Source of the DNA: Corallium rubrum
Taxonomy: Eukaryota > Cnidaria > Anthozoa > Scleralcyonacea > Coralliidae
Direction: 5' to 3'
Length of the DNA stretch: 64,000 nt
NCBI GenBank assembly: GCA_964035015.1
Contig: OZ035997.1
Span: 26,672,788 to 26,736,787, forward strand
Each line of letters starts with the position of its first letter. Position 1 is the stretch's first letter. This document shows positions 1 through 12,135 of this stretch, piece by piece. The translations under genes were made by a program, and so were the position numbers. The notes below the pieces were generated by a model. The model saw only the letters and a list, made by a program, of their open reading frames with translations. It was not told the origin of the DNA and searched no databases.

Positions 1-240
1 CATTTTCACTCTCACTTTTACTCTCACTCTCACTCTCAATTTTATTCTCATCTTTACTCTCACTTTCACTCTTATTCTTACTCTTACTTTCACTCTCACT
101 CTCATTTCACTCTCGCTGACTCTCACTCCCATCTCACTCTCACTCTCACTGACTCTCACTCCCATCTCACTCTCACTCTCACTGACTCTCACTCCCACTT
201 TCACTCTCAATCTAGTTCCCATTTTCATTCTACTCCAAGT
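1..240. repeat. CTCTCA-type microsatellite
   Basis: Degenerate tandem repeat of short pyrimidine-rich units (mainly CTCTCA and CTCACT) with some higher-order repetition, for example CTCACTGACTCTCACTCCCA occurring three times between about 110 and 200. It probably continues to the left of the window. Confidence 0.85.
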
Positions 241-2080
241 CTAACTCTAATTAACCCGGACTCGGATGCATGCAAACCCGAAGAACGAAATCCGTCCCTC
301 TCATCAAGACTTTTGGGGAAACAAGACGAACTGTTTCGTTCAATGATTCATTCTTTGTAAATATTCAGCAAAATCTTTACTTATAAGCTGACACGATTGC
401 TAGCCTGCGCAGGCTAACACGATGCTGGAGTCTAAACCTATTCATGCAAGTTTCTGTTAAATTAAAATTTATAACGTCTTCTCTCAAACGGACATTTCGC
501 AAGCCGGCACCATTCCTCGGTCCCCGAAGGTGTCCACTTACCGGAGGTTCGTAACGTTGCTTCAGTCAATGCTAGATCGCTGCATGAATGTTCTGGAAAT
601 TGACATTAGGATTTAGGATGTGTAGATGTATTTATTCATGTCCATACTGTAGATTATGTCAATAACCATAACGTATATTTTTGACTGGATACGAAACCCA
701 ATTGGGTATAGGAAGAAAGTTATACTGATTACTGCATGTATGTTATTTGTTTGCTTTTAAACAGCATTGTCAGCATATATCTGTATATGTGTATCTTTAG
801 AAGGTTAAATGCCATTGGATGACGTGCTTCAATTAGAGAGTTAGAGAGTATCTTTCTTAAGATCAATAATTCCCAAGTGAATCCCAACCGTTTTAAGGCG
901 GTGGCCTGGGCCATTCTCCATCTTATCTGTGCTGGCATCTTATTTTAAACAGATTAGTGCACCGTCGTTCTATTTTTCCTATAGCCAAAAACTTCGGATG
1001 AAGTTTTAAAACATACAACGTTATCTAATTATTGTTTATGGTAAAGTTTGAAAGAATACTGATATAGTCAGATAATTACTAAGAACTGATGCTGCCTTTC
1101 ACTAGTCCCTTCTAGGTTAGGATAAGATAAAGTGATAAAATTGATACGCTAGTTGAAGCTATTTAGCTTGTAGCTTGGTATATTCGTAAAGGAGATATTC
1201 ATAAAAAAGTTGCGTATATATCTCTTTTTTGCATCTCTTTGCGACAGAATTTTTAAAAAAATGCATACGTAGACGAAGTCTTCTCTTGGATATTATTTTG
1301 AATAATATCTGATATGAGAAACTTCTATACGCCCTCGCAATGTAAGTGTTAAAAGATGACATATATAATGCCAGTTTTCTCCCACGATTGTTCAGTCTTG
1401 ACCTTGACTGGGTTTTTTCCAGCAAATACGTTAGCCGAAAAACTTAAAACGTTGCGATTATTTATATTCAAGTTAGTTTTTATAACATGGCAAAAGTTTT
1501 AGCACTAGCTAGACCATTAAGACTAACCTCCAGTCAACAACGTCTTTTCACTTTGATAGTTGGACGTGAAACGTTGAGAGACGCCGTCTTATCTATAAAT
1601 CAACTGAGCTAAATCTGAACATATAGTCTTATGTATGGCATTCTTATTGTCTCAGTTATTGCACCTATAACCCAAATGTCTCGTCAACGTTTTGATACCG
1701 TGATAAATACAGCCACCTTGTTTGCAAAAAAATCGATTGCAAAGATGTATCAACTATATAGAATTATATTTTATCTCATTATGTATTATGTAATATGTGA
1801 TATATAAAGTGTATTGATAATTGCAATATTTCGATATATATTCAGGTTCTTTTTCAAAGCAGATCGTATGTTGACGTGAGCGTGAGAATTATGCTAAATT
1901 TCCAGACGGAGGTTTGATATCATGATAAAAAAAACCATTGAAACATTCAATGCTAGTCTACGCGACTCTGTCGAATATGAGGAAAATGTATTTTGATATA
2001 ATTAAAAAATAGGTTAACCAAATCTGGCAAAAATTTCACAATGGCAATGATCGACATACAGTTAACTATCCACTGACAGG
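241..2080. other. non-coding stretch, nothing recognised
   Basis: AT-rich DNA with only short ORFs that lack family resemblance or plausible splice borders. A phrase near 400-430 (AGCCTGCGCAGGCTAACACG) is partly echoed near 19,550, so old dispersed repeats are present, but no element ends could be defined. Confidence 0.4.
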
Positions 2081-2089
2081 CGTTGGTCT

Positions 2090-2167
2090 TATATAAATTT
2101 GCATTTTGCAAGTATAATATTTCATTCAATCAAGACGCACGCCCAGCAAAAAGACGTTGAAAATAAG
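2090..2167 (+). promoter_or_regulatory. candidate TATA promoter and non-coding first exon
   Basis: A TATATAAAT motif at about 2090-2098 is followed about 30 bases later by a pyrimidine-rich start-like sequence, then about 45 bases ending at 2167 in AAG|GTACGT, a good splice donor. This could be a 5' UTR exon of the secreted EGF gene, whose first coding exon has a possible acceptor (TAACGCAG) just before 13,451. This is inference only: such combinations occur by chance in AT-rich DNA. Confidence 0.2.
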
Positions 2168-2649
2168 GTACGTATATACGTTATACGCAGCACATACAAG
2201 TAAATAGATATGTGAACAGGTTCCATTATGCATGATTTACAGAATTTAATTAATAGGTCTTAAAAAATAAACATGCAGACTAAGGTGAAGGAATTTGATA
2301 GTGTCTTTTATTTATTTTCTTCGAAGCTCTACCGGAATTCCATTCGATATTTGAATGTGAATTCAATTTTAAAGGATCCTGTAATTCACCCTCCTCAAAT
2401 CTTGTTGCAGGCTTACTAAGCTGTAATTATCTTTTACTTCTGGTAATTATATTTTTTATGGCCACATCTTTTATTTTCGATCTCTGTTGTACCTTGCAAA
2501 AAGCATATCCTAACAATGTAATCAGTTTGTAGCTGAACTCATATATACGTTTTCGTGTGTATATATACTTGGCACAAAGACGTTACGAACAACAGAGAAA
2601 AGAGACTGGAAGTGACTTTGGAAAAGTCTAACGCATACAAGGCACCAGG

Positions 2650-2746
2650 GGTGTAGCGAAGGCTATACGTTTGGGGGGGGGGGGGCAGGACTCAATTTTG
2701 CCGACAAAATGGGCGTGGCTCAGATTAAACCACGCCCATTTTGTCG
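2650..2746. repeat. poly-G tract and perfect 17-bp hairpin
   Basis: A CAGGGGTGTAGCGAAGG start and a long G run precede a perfect inverted repeat: the arm at 2702-2718 (CGACAAAATGGGCGTGG) is complemented at 2730-2746 around an 11-base loop. The opening CAGGGG resembles hAT MITE ends in this window, but no matching far end was found. Confidence 0.6.
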
Positions 2747-3039
2747 TTTATTTTAAGAAATCAAAATATGGATTTTTTTTACATAGCATACAAAGTTTGC
2801 AACTTAGTTTCTAACTTAATGGATCTTGTTGCCTATTTAACAAATTTAATAAAAGGAAAACAAACACTGAAGGCAATTACCAGTACAACTGCAATAAGTC
2901 TACTGCGATATGGCAATACGCCTTACTTTCAAACCAGCCTACAGTATTGCTAGATTATTTACGCATACTTCGTCTGTCCTTTTAACATGTTAAGTTCTTC
3001 TAACGTTTTGTCGCTAGTCCTTGACATCAGAGATTATTT

Positions 3040-3120
3040 TAACGTGCAGTGATAACCAATTTGTGCAGTGATAAATGAGATTTGTGCAGTGATAAGCGGA
3101 ATTTTTTTGCAGTGATAATT
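3040..3120 (+). repeat. short tandem TGCAGTGATAA repeat
   Basis: TGCAGTGATAA recurs about every 19-28 bases four times here and once more near 3480, separated by AT-rich spacers. A related TGCAATGATAA occurs near 10,465. Probably part of a dispersed repeat; no coding potential. Confidence 0.6.
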
Positions 3121-4848
3121 TTTTCTTTAATATTCAAGAATGGGCGTTATTCGTGAAAGGATTGCATCAGAAATTATCTTCAAAGGCACAGTACATACTA
3201 CATTCCAACATATACTATTTAATATCAATATTTAAATTAGCAAATATACAAATAAGGCGATAAGTTAAAGGACCCTGGTCCACTATCTTCTGATAACGTT
3301 AAGCGCACCGTAAACAGCCTTATGTCCTTAATTTCAACTTTCAAGATACATGAGTATAGCTACTATAGCAGGCCTTACCGCCCTAATAAACAAAACGCTA
3401 TTGCAGACTACCCAACGGTGCCAACCAGCCAACCCCACGTAACATTCTTGAGGCTTCTGTCAGGTCGATGCGTCTTTGTGCAGTGATAAAAAATTTTTAA
3501 AATAATCCCTGCTTGACATGCGCAAGTTTTTCACAGGTTTCTATTTACTGAATGTCCTTTCATCTTTGGCCACAGTAACTGGTGCAGTTAATGCCAAGCG
3601 AAAAGCTCTGTTAGTGAGAGGAAACACGATTTCTGTTCTTCGGATAACACCCGATAAAACACCTTGCCGGATAGACGATACCGGACATCGGGATTTTTTT
3701 ACCAAATCTTGTCAGCGATCCAATCTTGTCGGGAAAGTTGCGAAATATAAAAGTGTCGCCATCGTCCATCGCATCAAACGTTTTCTCTCGAGATCAAAGA
3801 TCCCGAACAGAAATTTGCCGACAGCAGTCCGCGTTTGCCGACTAGGGGGGGGGGTTGTGTAGGCACCTGAATAGTTGTATCAACTTAAAATTTTCGACGA
3901 AAACTTAAAAGAACGATCGTCACAACATATAAAACGACGAGTTTTATATAGGTTGTTAGTACTGTATGTATAGGACTAGCATGTGCGTTTACTTCCAGCT
4001 TAGTTGATAACTTAGTTGGTATACTACTCTTATCTGCTGAATGTTCCATCTCGGATGAAGTCATTTTGTGTGCACAGTATCATCTGGTGAAAAGCTTGCA
4101 TCACGTACCAATATGGAAGACATTAAATCTAATTTTAGGCGAAATATCTAAAGGAATTGGAATTGAATAATGGCATATAATCTTCGATAAATTATCTATA
4201 AAGAGATGTCGAAGTGCTGTTTCATTCGATATTTAATGATTGCGGTTGTGCCTTGCTATACTACTTGCTCAGTTTTCTCATCCACTTAAATAGGCACACG
4301 TATAACGTACCTGAAAAACTGTGAAGTCCGAATTATCTCCTTAATTATATATACAGGAATTTCGGAATGTTTTACGCAATGATTTCATTATATTGCTATG
4401 ACAATATTCAGGGGTTGTAATTGCACTGATTTTCACGCGTTAGGCCGTCTGATTTCTCGTATTAACATAGTTTAGCAAAGCATCCGACAAACTGTCAGAC
4501 AAAACAATTTCGACAACAATTTGAAAACGCCTTTGTTAATTACCTGGGCCTTGGTGGTATGATACATCAAATGTTTTCTGTACTCGGAATAAATTTCTGC
4601 TAATATAAATGAGTTCGTACGTTGCGTGTATACAACGTATATATTTTAAGTGAATTCGTATAAGGGAAAGTATTTTTAGCAGTGTCGGGCCATGATTCTG
4701 AATGCAGTCTAGCGTGATTTCGTGCAATATTTCTCCTGGAAAATGTGTGACATGGTTTCTGTGGAAAAACGTTGCAGGAAAGAATAATTACCGATTCGAT
4801 TTGAAGCTCAACAGGTGATAATTTGATATAGAGCTCTTTCGTAATAGT

Positions 4849-5626
4849 GAGGCCCCATTAGGGGGGGGGGGGGGTCTGGATATCCCATATCCCGTTTATT
4901 TTTCCTTAAAATATCCCGTATCCCTAAATGATTTCGTCTTGTATCCCTATAATGGCAAAATCGATGACGACTTACAGCCGGCGAAAAACGTTTGCATTTT
5001 TAATCGCTTTAATGGTCGTCTGGTCAAGTTGTGTCGTGTAAATAAAAGGGGCTGCAGTGAAATTAACCTATACATGCGGGAAGATTGGCGCAGCAAGCTT
5101 GATTTTCATATTGTAATCTAACATACGATACATATATGGCCATATATGCCCTGTAAAGGCTACAGGCACTAGTTCCGCGTGTCGTAAAAAAATATCTCGG
5201 GTGTGCACTTGCCACACTCTGCAGTCTGGACTATCGCCATATTTCGCTCACTGGACAGGAGACTGGGCACTAGATATTTATGAAACATGAAAGACTGCGC
5301 GGAAAGGCTACTGGGAACGAGATTGCTGAATTGCCAATTTAAATAGTGACAATAGGGACAATAGAGGTCAATTGAGAAATTCCAGATATGAATTAGTAAA
5401 AATTTGAAATTATTGTGAAAAAACTTTACATTGACCACATTTAATGTCTTTAGTGACTTTAATAATGAATCTATAAGGACAATAATGACCTTAAATGTTA
5501 TCAAAATATGCAGATATGCATGTTATCTTCCATATCCCGTATCCCTATAATTTTTTCTTCAGTATCCTGTATCCCTATAATTTTCCCTTAAATATCCCGT
5601 ATCCCGATAACCCCTAATAGGGCCTC
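4849..5626. mobile_element. MITE, GAGGCCC ends, 6-bp AATAGT duplication
   Basis: The left end reads GAGGCCCCATTAGGGG and the right end CCCCTAATAGGGCCTC. Each is flanked by AATAGT (4843-4848 and 5627-5632), a likely 6-base target duplication. Both arms are filled with repeats of the type ATATCCCGTATCCCTA, in opposite orientation. No transposase is visible, so it is a non-autonomous element of about 780 bp; the superfamily is not clear. Confidence 0.7.
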
Positions 5627-5731
5627 AATAGTTCAGTGCCATTTTCAATATTCTTTTATGTGCATCTACTAAATTAGCATTTCTGACCTATTTCTGAATA
5701 CAGATACAAACGAGACATGAAAGGCTAAACT

Positions 5732-5734
<3 letters not shown>

Positions 5735-5804
<70 letters not shown>
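5735..5804. repeat. TA dinucleotide microsatellite
   Basis: Nearly pure (TA)n. It is the first of three TA arrays that border the inverted-repeat cluster to its right. Confidence 0.95.
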
Positions 5805-5807
<3 letters not shown>

Positions 5808-5859
5808 TACTATATAATATATAAATATTACCAGGGTTAAGTCACGTTGGCCTGAAAAA

Positions 5860-5895
5860 AAGAGAAAAATCTTCTCGACGTTTCGAGCGAAGGCC
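5860..5895 (-). repeat. hammerhead-like repeat remnant
   Basis: On the minus strand the sequence reads GGGCCTTCGCTCGAAACGTC, which matches the 3' half (stem II, GAAA, GUC) of the hammerhead-like motif seen more completely at 35,980-36,035. The 5' half is replaced by a TA array. Interpretation as a Penelope-element remnant is inference. Confidence 0.35.
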
Positions 5896-5896
5896 C

Positions 5897-5962
<66 letters not shown>
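5897..5962. repeat. TA dinucleotide microsatellite
   Basis: (TA)n directly left of the first inverted-repeat copy. Confidence 0.95.
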
Positions 5963-5967
<5 letters not shown>

Positions 5968-6163
5968 AGGTTATATACCGAGAACGCGGGATATAAGTCA
6001 TTATATCACGATTGAGGAGGTTTTCGAACAAGGTTTCGTCAATTTCGAAGAGTTTCGATCAAGATTTTTCGAGTTATATCCACAAGTTTTATCTAATTAT
6101 TTATTCACGGGATATAACCTGTATATATCCCGCGGTACATCAAAGAAAACCGACTCAATCGTG

Positions 6164-6194
<31 letters not shown>

Positions 6195-6214
6195 GTATAT
6201 ACTATATATATATA

Positions 6215-6282
<68 letters not shown>

Positions 6283-6780
6283 AGGTTATTACCGAGAACG
6301 CGGGTCATATATTGACCCGAGGGGCCGAACTTATATCACGATTGAGGAGGTTTTCGGACAAGGTTTCGTCAACTTCGAAGAGTTTCGATCAAGATTTTTC
6401 GAGTTTTGTCGACAAGTTTTATCCAATTATTTATGCACGGGATATAACCTGTATTTATATCACGATTGAGTCGGTTTTCTTTGATGTACCGCGGGATATA
6501 TACAGGTTATATCCCGTGAATAAATAATTAGATAAAACTTGTGGATATAACTCGAAAAATCTTGCTCGAAACTCTTCGAAATTGACGAAACCTTGTTCGA
6601 AAACCTCCTCAATCGTGATATAAGTCGGTTATATACCTCGAACTTGGGATATAAGTCATATATTGACCCTCGGGACCTTCGGCCCCTCGGGTCAATATAT
6701 GACTTATATCCCGCGTTCTCGGTATATAACCTATACATACACCGCGGTACATCAAAGAAAACCGACTCAATCGTGACATA
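5963..6780. repeat. cluster of inverted and direct copies of one repeat unit
   Basis: A unit of roughly 190-250 bp carrying the phrases ATATCACGATTGAGGAGG, TTTCGTCAA(C/T)TTCGAAGAG and CCGCGG(T)ACATCAAAGAAAAC occurs at least three times. Copies at about 5965-6170 and 6285-6460 are direct repeats; the copy at about 6465-6780 is inverted. Near 6665-6705 a GACCC..GGGTC palindrome also appears. TA arrays separate the copies. ORFs here are by-products of the repeat. Confidence 0.75.
6172..6275. repeat. TA microsatellite, interrupted
   Basis: (TA)n with a few GT/AC and ATTA interruptions between two copies of the local repeat unit. Confidence 0.95.
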
Positions 6781-6864
6781 AATTACGTGCCCACGTTGAC
6801 GTTGTATAATAGTATCATTGATTCTTTGCAATCAATCCCTTGAGATTTAGGAGACAAAGATATA

Positions 6865-6955
6865 GCAACCATGTTGGAGGAAAACATACTCCAAATGCAA
6901 GAGCTACTAATGAGATTATTTCGTTTATGTTCCTCCAACATGGCTGCCATGACCT
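6865..6955. repeat. short foldback element
   Basis: CAACCATGTTGGAGGAAAACA near 6868 is complemented by TGTTCCTCCAACATGGCTGC near 6929. A similar phrase (GGCCATGTTGGTTTG) lies near 56,030, suggesting a dispersed family. Confidence 0.5.
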
Positions 6956-7530
6956 TCAGGACCCGCTTAGCACCGCGGCCATAGCTCATGCATGCCAGAA
7001 GCGAGAGGCCTAGAAATTCGGCTAGTATTTACCTACTCTATTACATGAAGTTAGGATGACTGATGTTTTTTTCCGGTTGACCGTCCTACAAATATTAAAT
7101 TGGAGTGTCGCAAAATGGACCTCGACTTTTTTATTTGACATCTAGATTAATTTGTGCATTGTTTGCAATAAGCTGCGTGCTACATTACAAACGTCAAACA
7201 ATCACTTTCACTAACTCTATAATGTGTGATGGTATAGACATTTTTTATTATTATAAAATAAATATTAAGGTGTAACTCCTGCCTCCTCCACAGGCTCTTC
7301 TTATAATTTTTAGGAAAATATTTGTTTAAATGTTGAGCGAAGCTCGATACTGGCGTAGAGCGCGCGCAATGGTTGATGGGAATGCCACGCGAGAGAAGCC
7401 TTCCCTCGCGCTCCCTCAGCATGCGCCCCACTGATGGCCCCCCTCTCAAATTTACTCAATGTCTCATTCTTGAAAAGCGACTGGGGACGAGGCACGTGTA
7501 AATCTCCCTTTCATAAATACAGAAACAATT

Positions 7531-7777
7531 AAATATGCTGACTTTACGAATTTCCGTTTCCGGAATTTATCGACACCTACTGGTTTAATAGTGGTTGGGA
7601 ATAGCACTATAAACCTCTTGCACTTATTTTTTTTTGTGGATTAAAAATGCTTTTTACTAAACCTCTTGCACTTATTTTTTTATAAACCTCTTGCACTTAT
7701 GTTTTTTTTTTGTGGATTAAAAATGCTTTTTATTAAACAATAAAATTTTCATTGATTATTTGTTTTGTTGAACATTA

Positions 7778-7813
<36 letters not shown>

Positions 7814-8085
7814 AACACTAATACACATCCATTCGCCGATAGAAGATGCGTAACGGTATAGACCTTTTGCACATGACGTCAAGACGATGGATCTGGAGGG
7901 CAACTTCAAAGTTCCAACGTTCAACGAAACAAATAATCAATGAAAATTTTATTGTTTAATAAAAAGCATTTTTAATCCACCAAAAGAAATAAGTGCAAGA
8001 GGTTTATAGTGCCATTCCCAACCAGTATTAAACCAATAGGTGTCGATAAATTCCGGAAATGGAAATTCGTAAAGTCAACATATTC
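7531..8085. mobile_element. large foldback (inverted-repeat) element
   Basis: The left arm (about 7531-7777) is complementary to the right arm (about 7917-8085): TTTCCGGAATTTATCGACAC on the left matches GTGTCGATAAATTCCGGAAA on the right, as do the stretches around ATAAACCTCTTGCACTTATT and AATGAAAATTTTATTGTTTA. The left arm carries an internal direct duplication of the CCTCTTGCACTTAT segment that the right arm lacks. A short TA array and non-repeated spacer lie between. No ORF of note; boundaries approximate. Confidence 0.7.
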
Positions 8086-10715
8086 ACGCCAAAACAGTTT
8101 TTGTGGTATTTATCCAAAGATGCTTCATTGTGTTTAAGGCGTGGTTTAAATGACGAAAGTCTAAATTACATTCGGTTGATGACAGTGTCTCGCGTCGTTT
8201 ATTAGTATACCTTAGGGCTTTCTTCGGCCAGGAAGTGGATAAACTATCTAAAATTACATTCGTATGCTTCAGGTGGCTGATTTAATTAATAAAATACGTA
8301 AATGAGAACAACGCATATGGACAGAACTAAAAGAAAGATCTGATTACGTATTATTACCTTGCAAGTCATGGCATGCATAGCCTGCAAAGCAGGCGCTTTA
8401 TTTTTTTATTTTTTTTCGCGTTATTTTTTTATTTTTTTACTTCGGAGAAAAAATTCGGGGGAGAAAAGGCATGAGATTTAAAAGCAGTTTCAGTGAACAC
8501 CAGGTAAAGAACAACTGATGCATGGTGTAAGCTCTGAATGGACAGTGAAAGCATTCTGAATAAATAGTAAAATTTATAAAAAAAACTAGTATTTTAATAA
8601 GTTCTGTTTCAGTCGTATTATTGAGTTTAATTTCAAAAAAGATGCGCTGACAGGATTCTCTGTTTTATTATTTGCTCGAACAATGTATTTCTGTGTGCAA
8701 AGCCGGAAACTGTAGTTTTTTTGTGGTGGAGTTGTGATGGAGGCTTTTCGGGACAATATTATAGAAAATGGTACGATGGTTATATATTAAAGACAGTTAC
8801 TAACCAGACATGGACAAGGTAGTAGTTATTACTATACAAAGCTCGTTACCCGCGTGCATTATAAAACTACAGAAATACTAGCTTTTACCATTCCATTCAA
8901 CGGGTATCCGACATTATTATTGTCTGGGCAGGGTAACGCCAGGCGGTTTTATTTACTATGGGGATCTTCCGGACAAGAAATGATCAGTAAATCTCAGCAT
9001 ACTCCTTCCCGTTCGAAGGGTCTTCTACGTTTTATTTTGGCAACTCCTCCAAAGAAGAGTTAATTTACTTTACCCCATAAGAATTCAATTACCGAGGTGC
9101 ATCCGAGTTTTAATTGTTTGCGCGCATATCATTTTGGCCGCGCAGGCGTCACTCGAAGACAGCATTGAATTGGGAATCCAAAGATCAAAACTCAGCTGCC
9201 TATTGACCTTGATTTTAGCAGTTGTTGTACTTGAACATGCAGTGTTGTTTTGCTGATCACTTCTCCGGCATTGCTGGGTTTGAGCGGAGCTCGCCAAAAT
9301 GATGCGTGCGCAACACGTTGCAATTTGATAATTACGATATATAGCAAATAAAGATTGCTAGCTACTCGGGCATGCAATACATTCACTACTTCTGATTCTG
9401 CATAACTATGGAATGGTACATGCATTAAACCACAATTCTTTGCATAAAAAGACGTCCGCCGATTAATTTATATTAACATTTTGATATTAACATATTATTT
9501 GGGTACTACGACCAAATGTCTTATAATATTATTTTTATATTATTAAACGTCAAATTAAAACATGAAACAATACACGATTTTACTGCTATTAGAATTAATA
9601 TTTTGCCATCCTTTTCCAGTACCATGGTAAAATCTACGAGGGCCGCTATGGACCATGGTTGTCTAATATCAATCATACAAAAAACTTGCAATGTATTCAC
9701 ATTATATCATTTTTGATAACTTATGCCCATGTCACGATAAGCTTGCATGCACTTTCAACTTTTAGATGCGTTGACATAGCACAGGTGGCACACATGGTAC
9801 AATGGTATGCACGCCACATCCGTGGGTGTGGGTGTATAATGTGTCATGACCGATGGAATAGCATTTCAATGAAAGTAAATTACAAAAAATCTAGAACCCT
9901 AACTCTAGTCAAAACGTGATCTACTTCACTACTTGGCGCCCGACCGCACTAGGGAAAAGAGTTAATTGCTGTGATAAAATCTTGTTTGGTGGCAGTAATC
10001 TCATGCACTCACTATACGGTACGTCAGGTTAATAGCCAAAATCCTAATTCAAAAGACGGTAAACCATGTTTTTGACTAAAGTTGGGGCTTTTTAATGGTG
10101 ACCCAGGAAGTCTCGGGAATGCAGTTCTAGTGGGTTGGGTTAGCGTGTGTAGCTTGCCGTTAAAACCCGATTCAGTATGGGTTGGGGGAGTTTTTTTAGG
10201 GTTATATATAGGTGACCGACCTAGAACACCAGTCGCATGCCATTGTTATGCCATGTTTTATAGCTATTCCTATTCGATCCGCGTGGACGTGTGGGGTATA
10301 ACGTTTAGTTTTAGTACGGTGGCATGCAAGACGGATTTGCGAAAGTCTAGGAACTGCCATATATCCTTTTTGAGGGGTCTCCGTAGTTGCATGCATGCTG
10401 ACAGGAACGTGGCGAAGGAATCACGATTGGGGGGGGGGGGTGTCATATGACAATGACCAACTTTTTGCAATGATAAATGAAAATTTTCATATCAGATACA
10501 TAGTGTAAAAAAGGCGAGAATTGATCGAAAAACTTGTAATGTATAAACGGGTATTTAGGAGCTGGGCAAGACAAGACAGAAACATTTTATTTTTATGGAA
10601 ACAATCAAAAGTCACTGAAACTCTGAAAGTTCTGAATGTTAATCTAAAAGTAACCAATAAAGCGAAAAACATGTTTTGCAATCACAGTGGTAATCACCAG
10701 CAGCAATTCCTCGTT
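8086..10715. other. non-coding stretch with fragmentary repeats
   Basis: No convincing exon. A phrase near 9280-9310 (GCTCGCCAAAATGATGCGTG) resembles the ends of the 247-bp element at 32,627, so it may be a decayed relative. The rest is AT-rich and unassigned. Confidence 0.4.
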
Positions 10716-10978
10716 TGACCAACTATTTGATATTTAGAATTATTGGGGGTGGAGACTGGGGTGTGTGGGGTTGCACCCCACACACGCCAGTCGCTACGCC
10801 CCTGCATGCCGAGACCGTGTATGTACGTGCAGTAACGCCTATAATAATTTTCTGACCAACTATTTGATATTTAGAATTATTGGGGGGGGGGGGGGGTGCA
10901 CCCCACACACCCCAGTCTCCACGCCCCTGCATGCCGAGACCGTGTATGTACGTGCAGTAACGCCTATAATAATTTTCT
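10716..10978. repeat. tandem duplication of ~130-bp unit
   Basis: Two adjacent copies (about 10,716-10,851 and 10,853-10,978) begin ACCAACTATTTGATATTTAG and end CCTATAATAATTTTC. Within each, a G-rich run is followed by a C-rich complement ending ..CACGCCCCTG or ..TACGCCCCTG, like the right ends of hAT MITEs. Copy 2 has a longer G run and lacks about 20 bases of the hairpin. Confidence 0.75.
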
Positions 10979-11531
10979 GTGTTGTATACTTACCATATAC
11001 GTAGACTGTAACCAATATAGCTCAGTTGCCAACATTCAGAAACTAAGCACAACTGACCTTCGCAGCTGACTAAGATTATAAGCCAGTAGTTATCAATAGG
11101 AAATTTCACTATAACCACACGATTCACGAGGCATGACCAGCATCCCATTCAAGTTCTGAATCGCAAAGTTTATTGACGCAAGTCACAGACTACATGCGTG
11201 CTCTTTCATATATTGACTTCTGTTTTAACATTTATATATATTGGGCTGTTATATAAATCTCAGTTAGAAAGGCTATATATGTATATGAACTTGATCAACT
11301 TTTTAAACTTCGCAATATATTGACAATTGTGAAAGTGCTTATACATTAACTGGTACTGATTCATCAACAAGGCTGGGAATTTTTTACAGCGCACTCCGTT
11401 GGTGAGTATGTTCTAGTAACATATTCGTTGTTCTAACTAAATCTAAAAATGTGCTATGTTTGGACTTTTATAGCCGGTGTAGTTAACACTCGATTTACAC
11501 GACTATGGCATGCAATGCAGTGAGATTATCG

Positions 11532-11532
<1 letters not shown>

Positions 11533-11581
<49 letters not shown>
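11533..11581. repeat. TA dinucleotide microsatellite
   Basis: (TA)n of about 48 bases. Confidence 0.95.
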
Positions 11582-11586
<5 letters not shown>

Positions 11587-11689
11587 ACATTCTGACAACA
11601 CTTTTAAAGAAAATCTATACTTCACTTCAGTTCAGTTCAGTTACATGCATGCATGCAAGGAGCTGATCTCAGGATCAATCCATGTCTTA

Positions 11690-12007
11690 GGGGCCGTTTA
11701 CATGAATCCGGAATGCGAAGTCAATCCGTGGTTACATGAGAATTGGGTTTCTGGATTGAAATATCCGCATAAAATCTGAAATCCGTAAATATTAGAAAAC
11801 ACGCATGCATTGCTTGTTCTAATCCTCTGTCACATTTTTCATTCATGCCTTTACATGATTCCGGAACGAAATTTCAATCCGGAATGAGATTTCAATCCAG
11901 AATGAGAATCTCAATCCGGATTCATGTAAAGAGATTAAGGGATTTGATCAGAAGTGGAATGAGTTCAATCCGGATTGAAACTCAACCGGAGTCATGTAAG
12001 CGGCCCC
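11690..12007. mobile_element. Harbinger-like MITE with TTA target duplication
   Basis: Ends are GGGGCCGTTTACATGAATCC on the left and the diverged complement GGAGTCATGTAAGCGGCCCC on the right, flanked by TTA on both sides (11,687-11,689 and 12,008-12,010). A 3-base TWA duplication is typical of PIF/Harbinger elements. The interior repeats AATCCGGAATGAGA-type units. 318 bp, no transposase. Confidence 0.75.
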
Positions 12008-12094
12008 TTATTCTATTAGCTGTGATCCATGATACAACCGACACAAACAACAAAGTCACTGCCTTATCGGAGGCCCTTAGTTTTCGAACTATAA

Positions 12095-12135
12095 CTCTAG
12101 CCCGAGTGAACGCCCGAGTAGGCGTCTTGTTACCT
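12095..12135. repeat. dispersed repeat shared with 52.5 kb
   Basis: GCCCGAGTGAACGCCCGAGT followed by AGGCGTCTTGTTA is nearly repeated at 52,533-52,567. Function and class unknown. Confidence 0.5.

Noticed and set aside
3518-3862. 114-codon ORF with a hydrophobic start
   Set aside because: No recognisable family, no splice sites and a G-run at its end; it lies next to dispersed repeats. A chance ORF is more likely.
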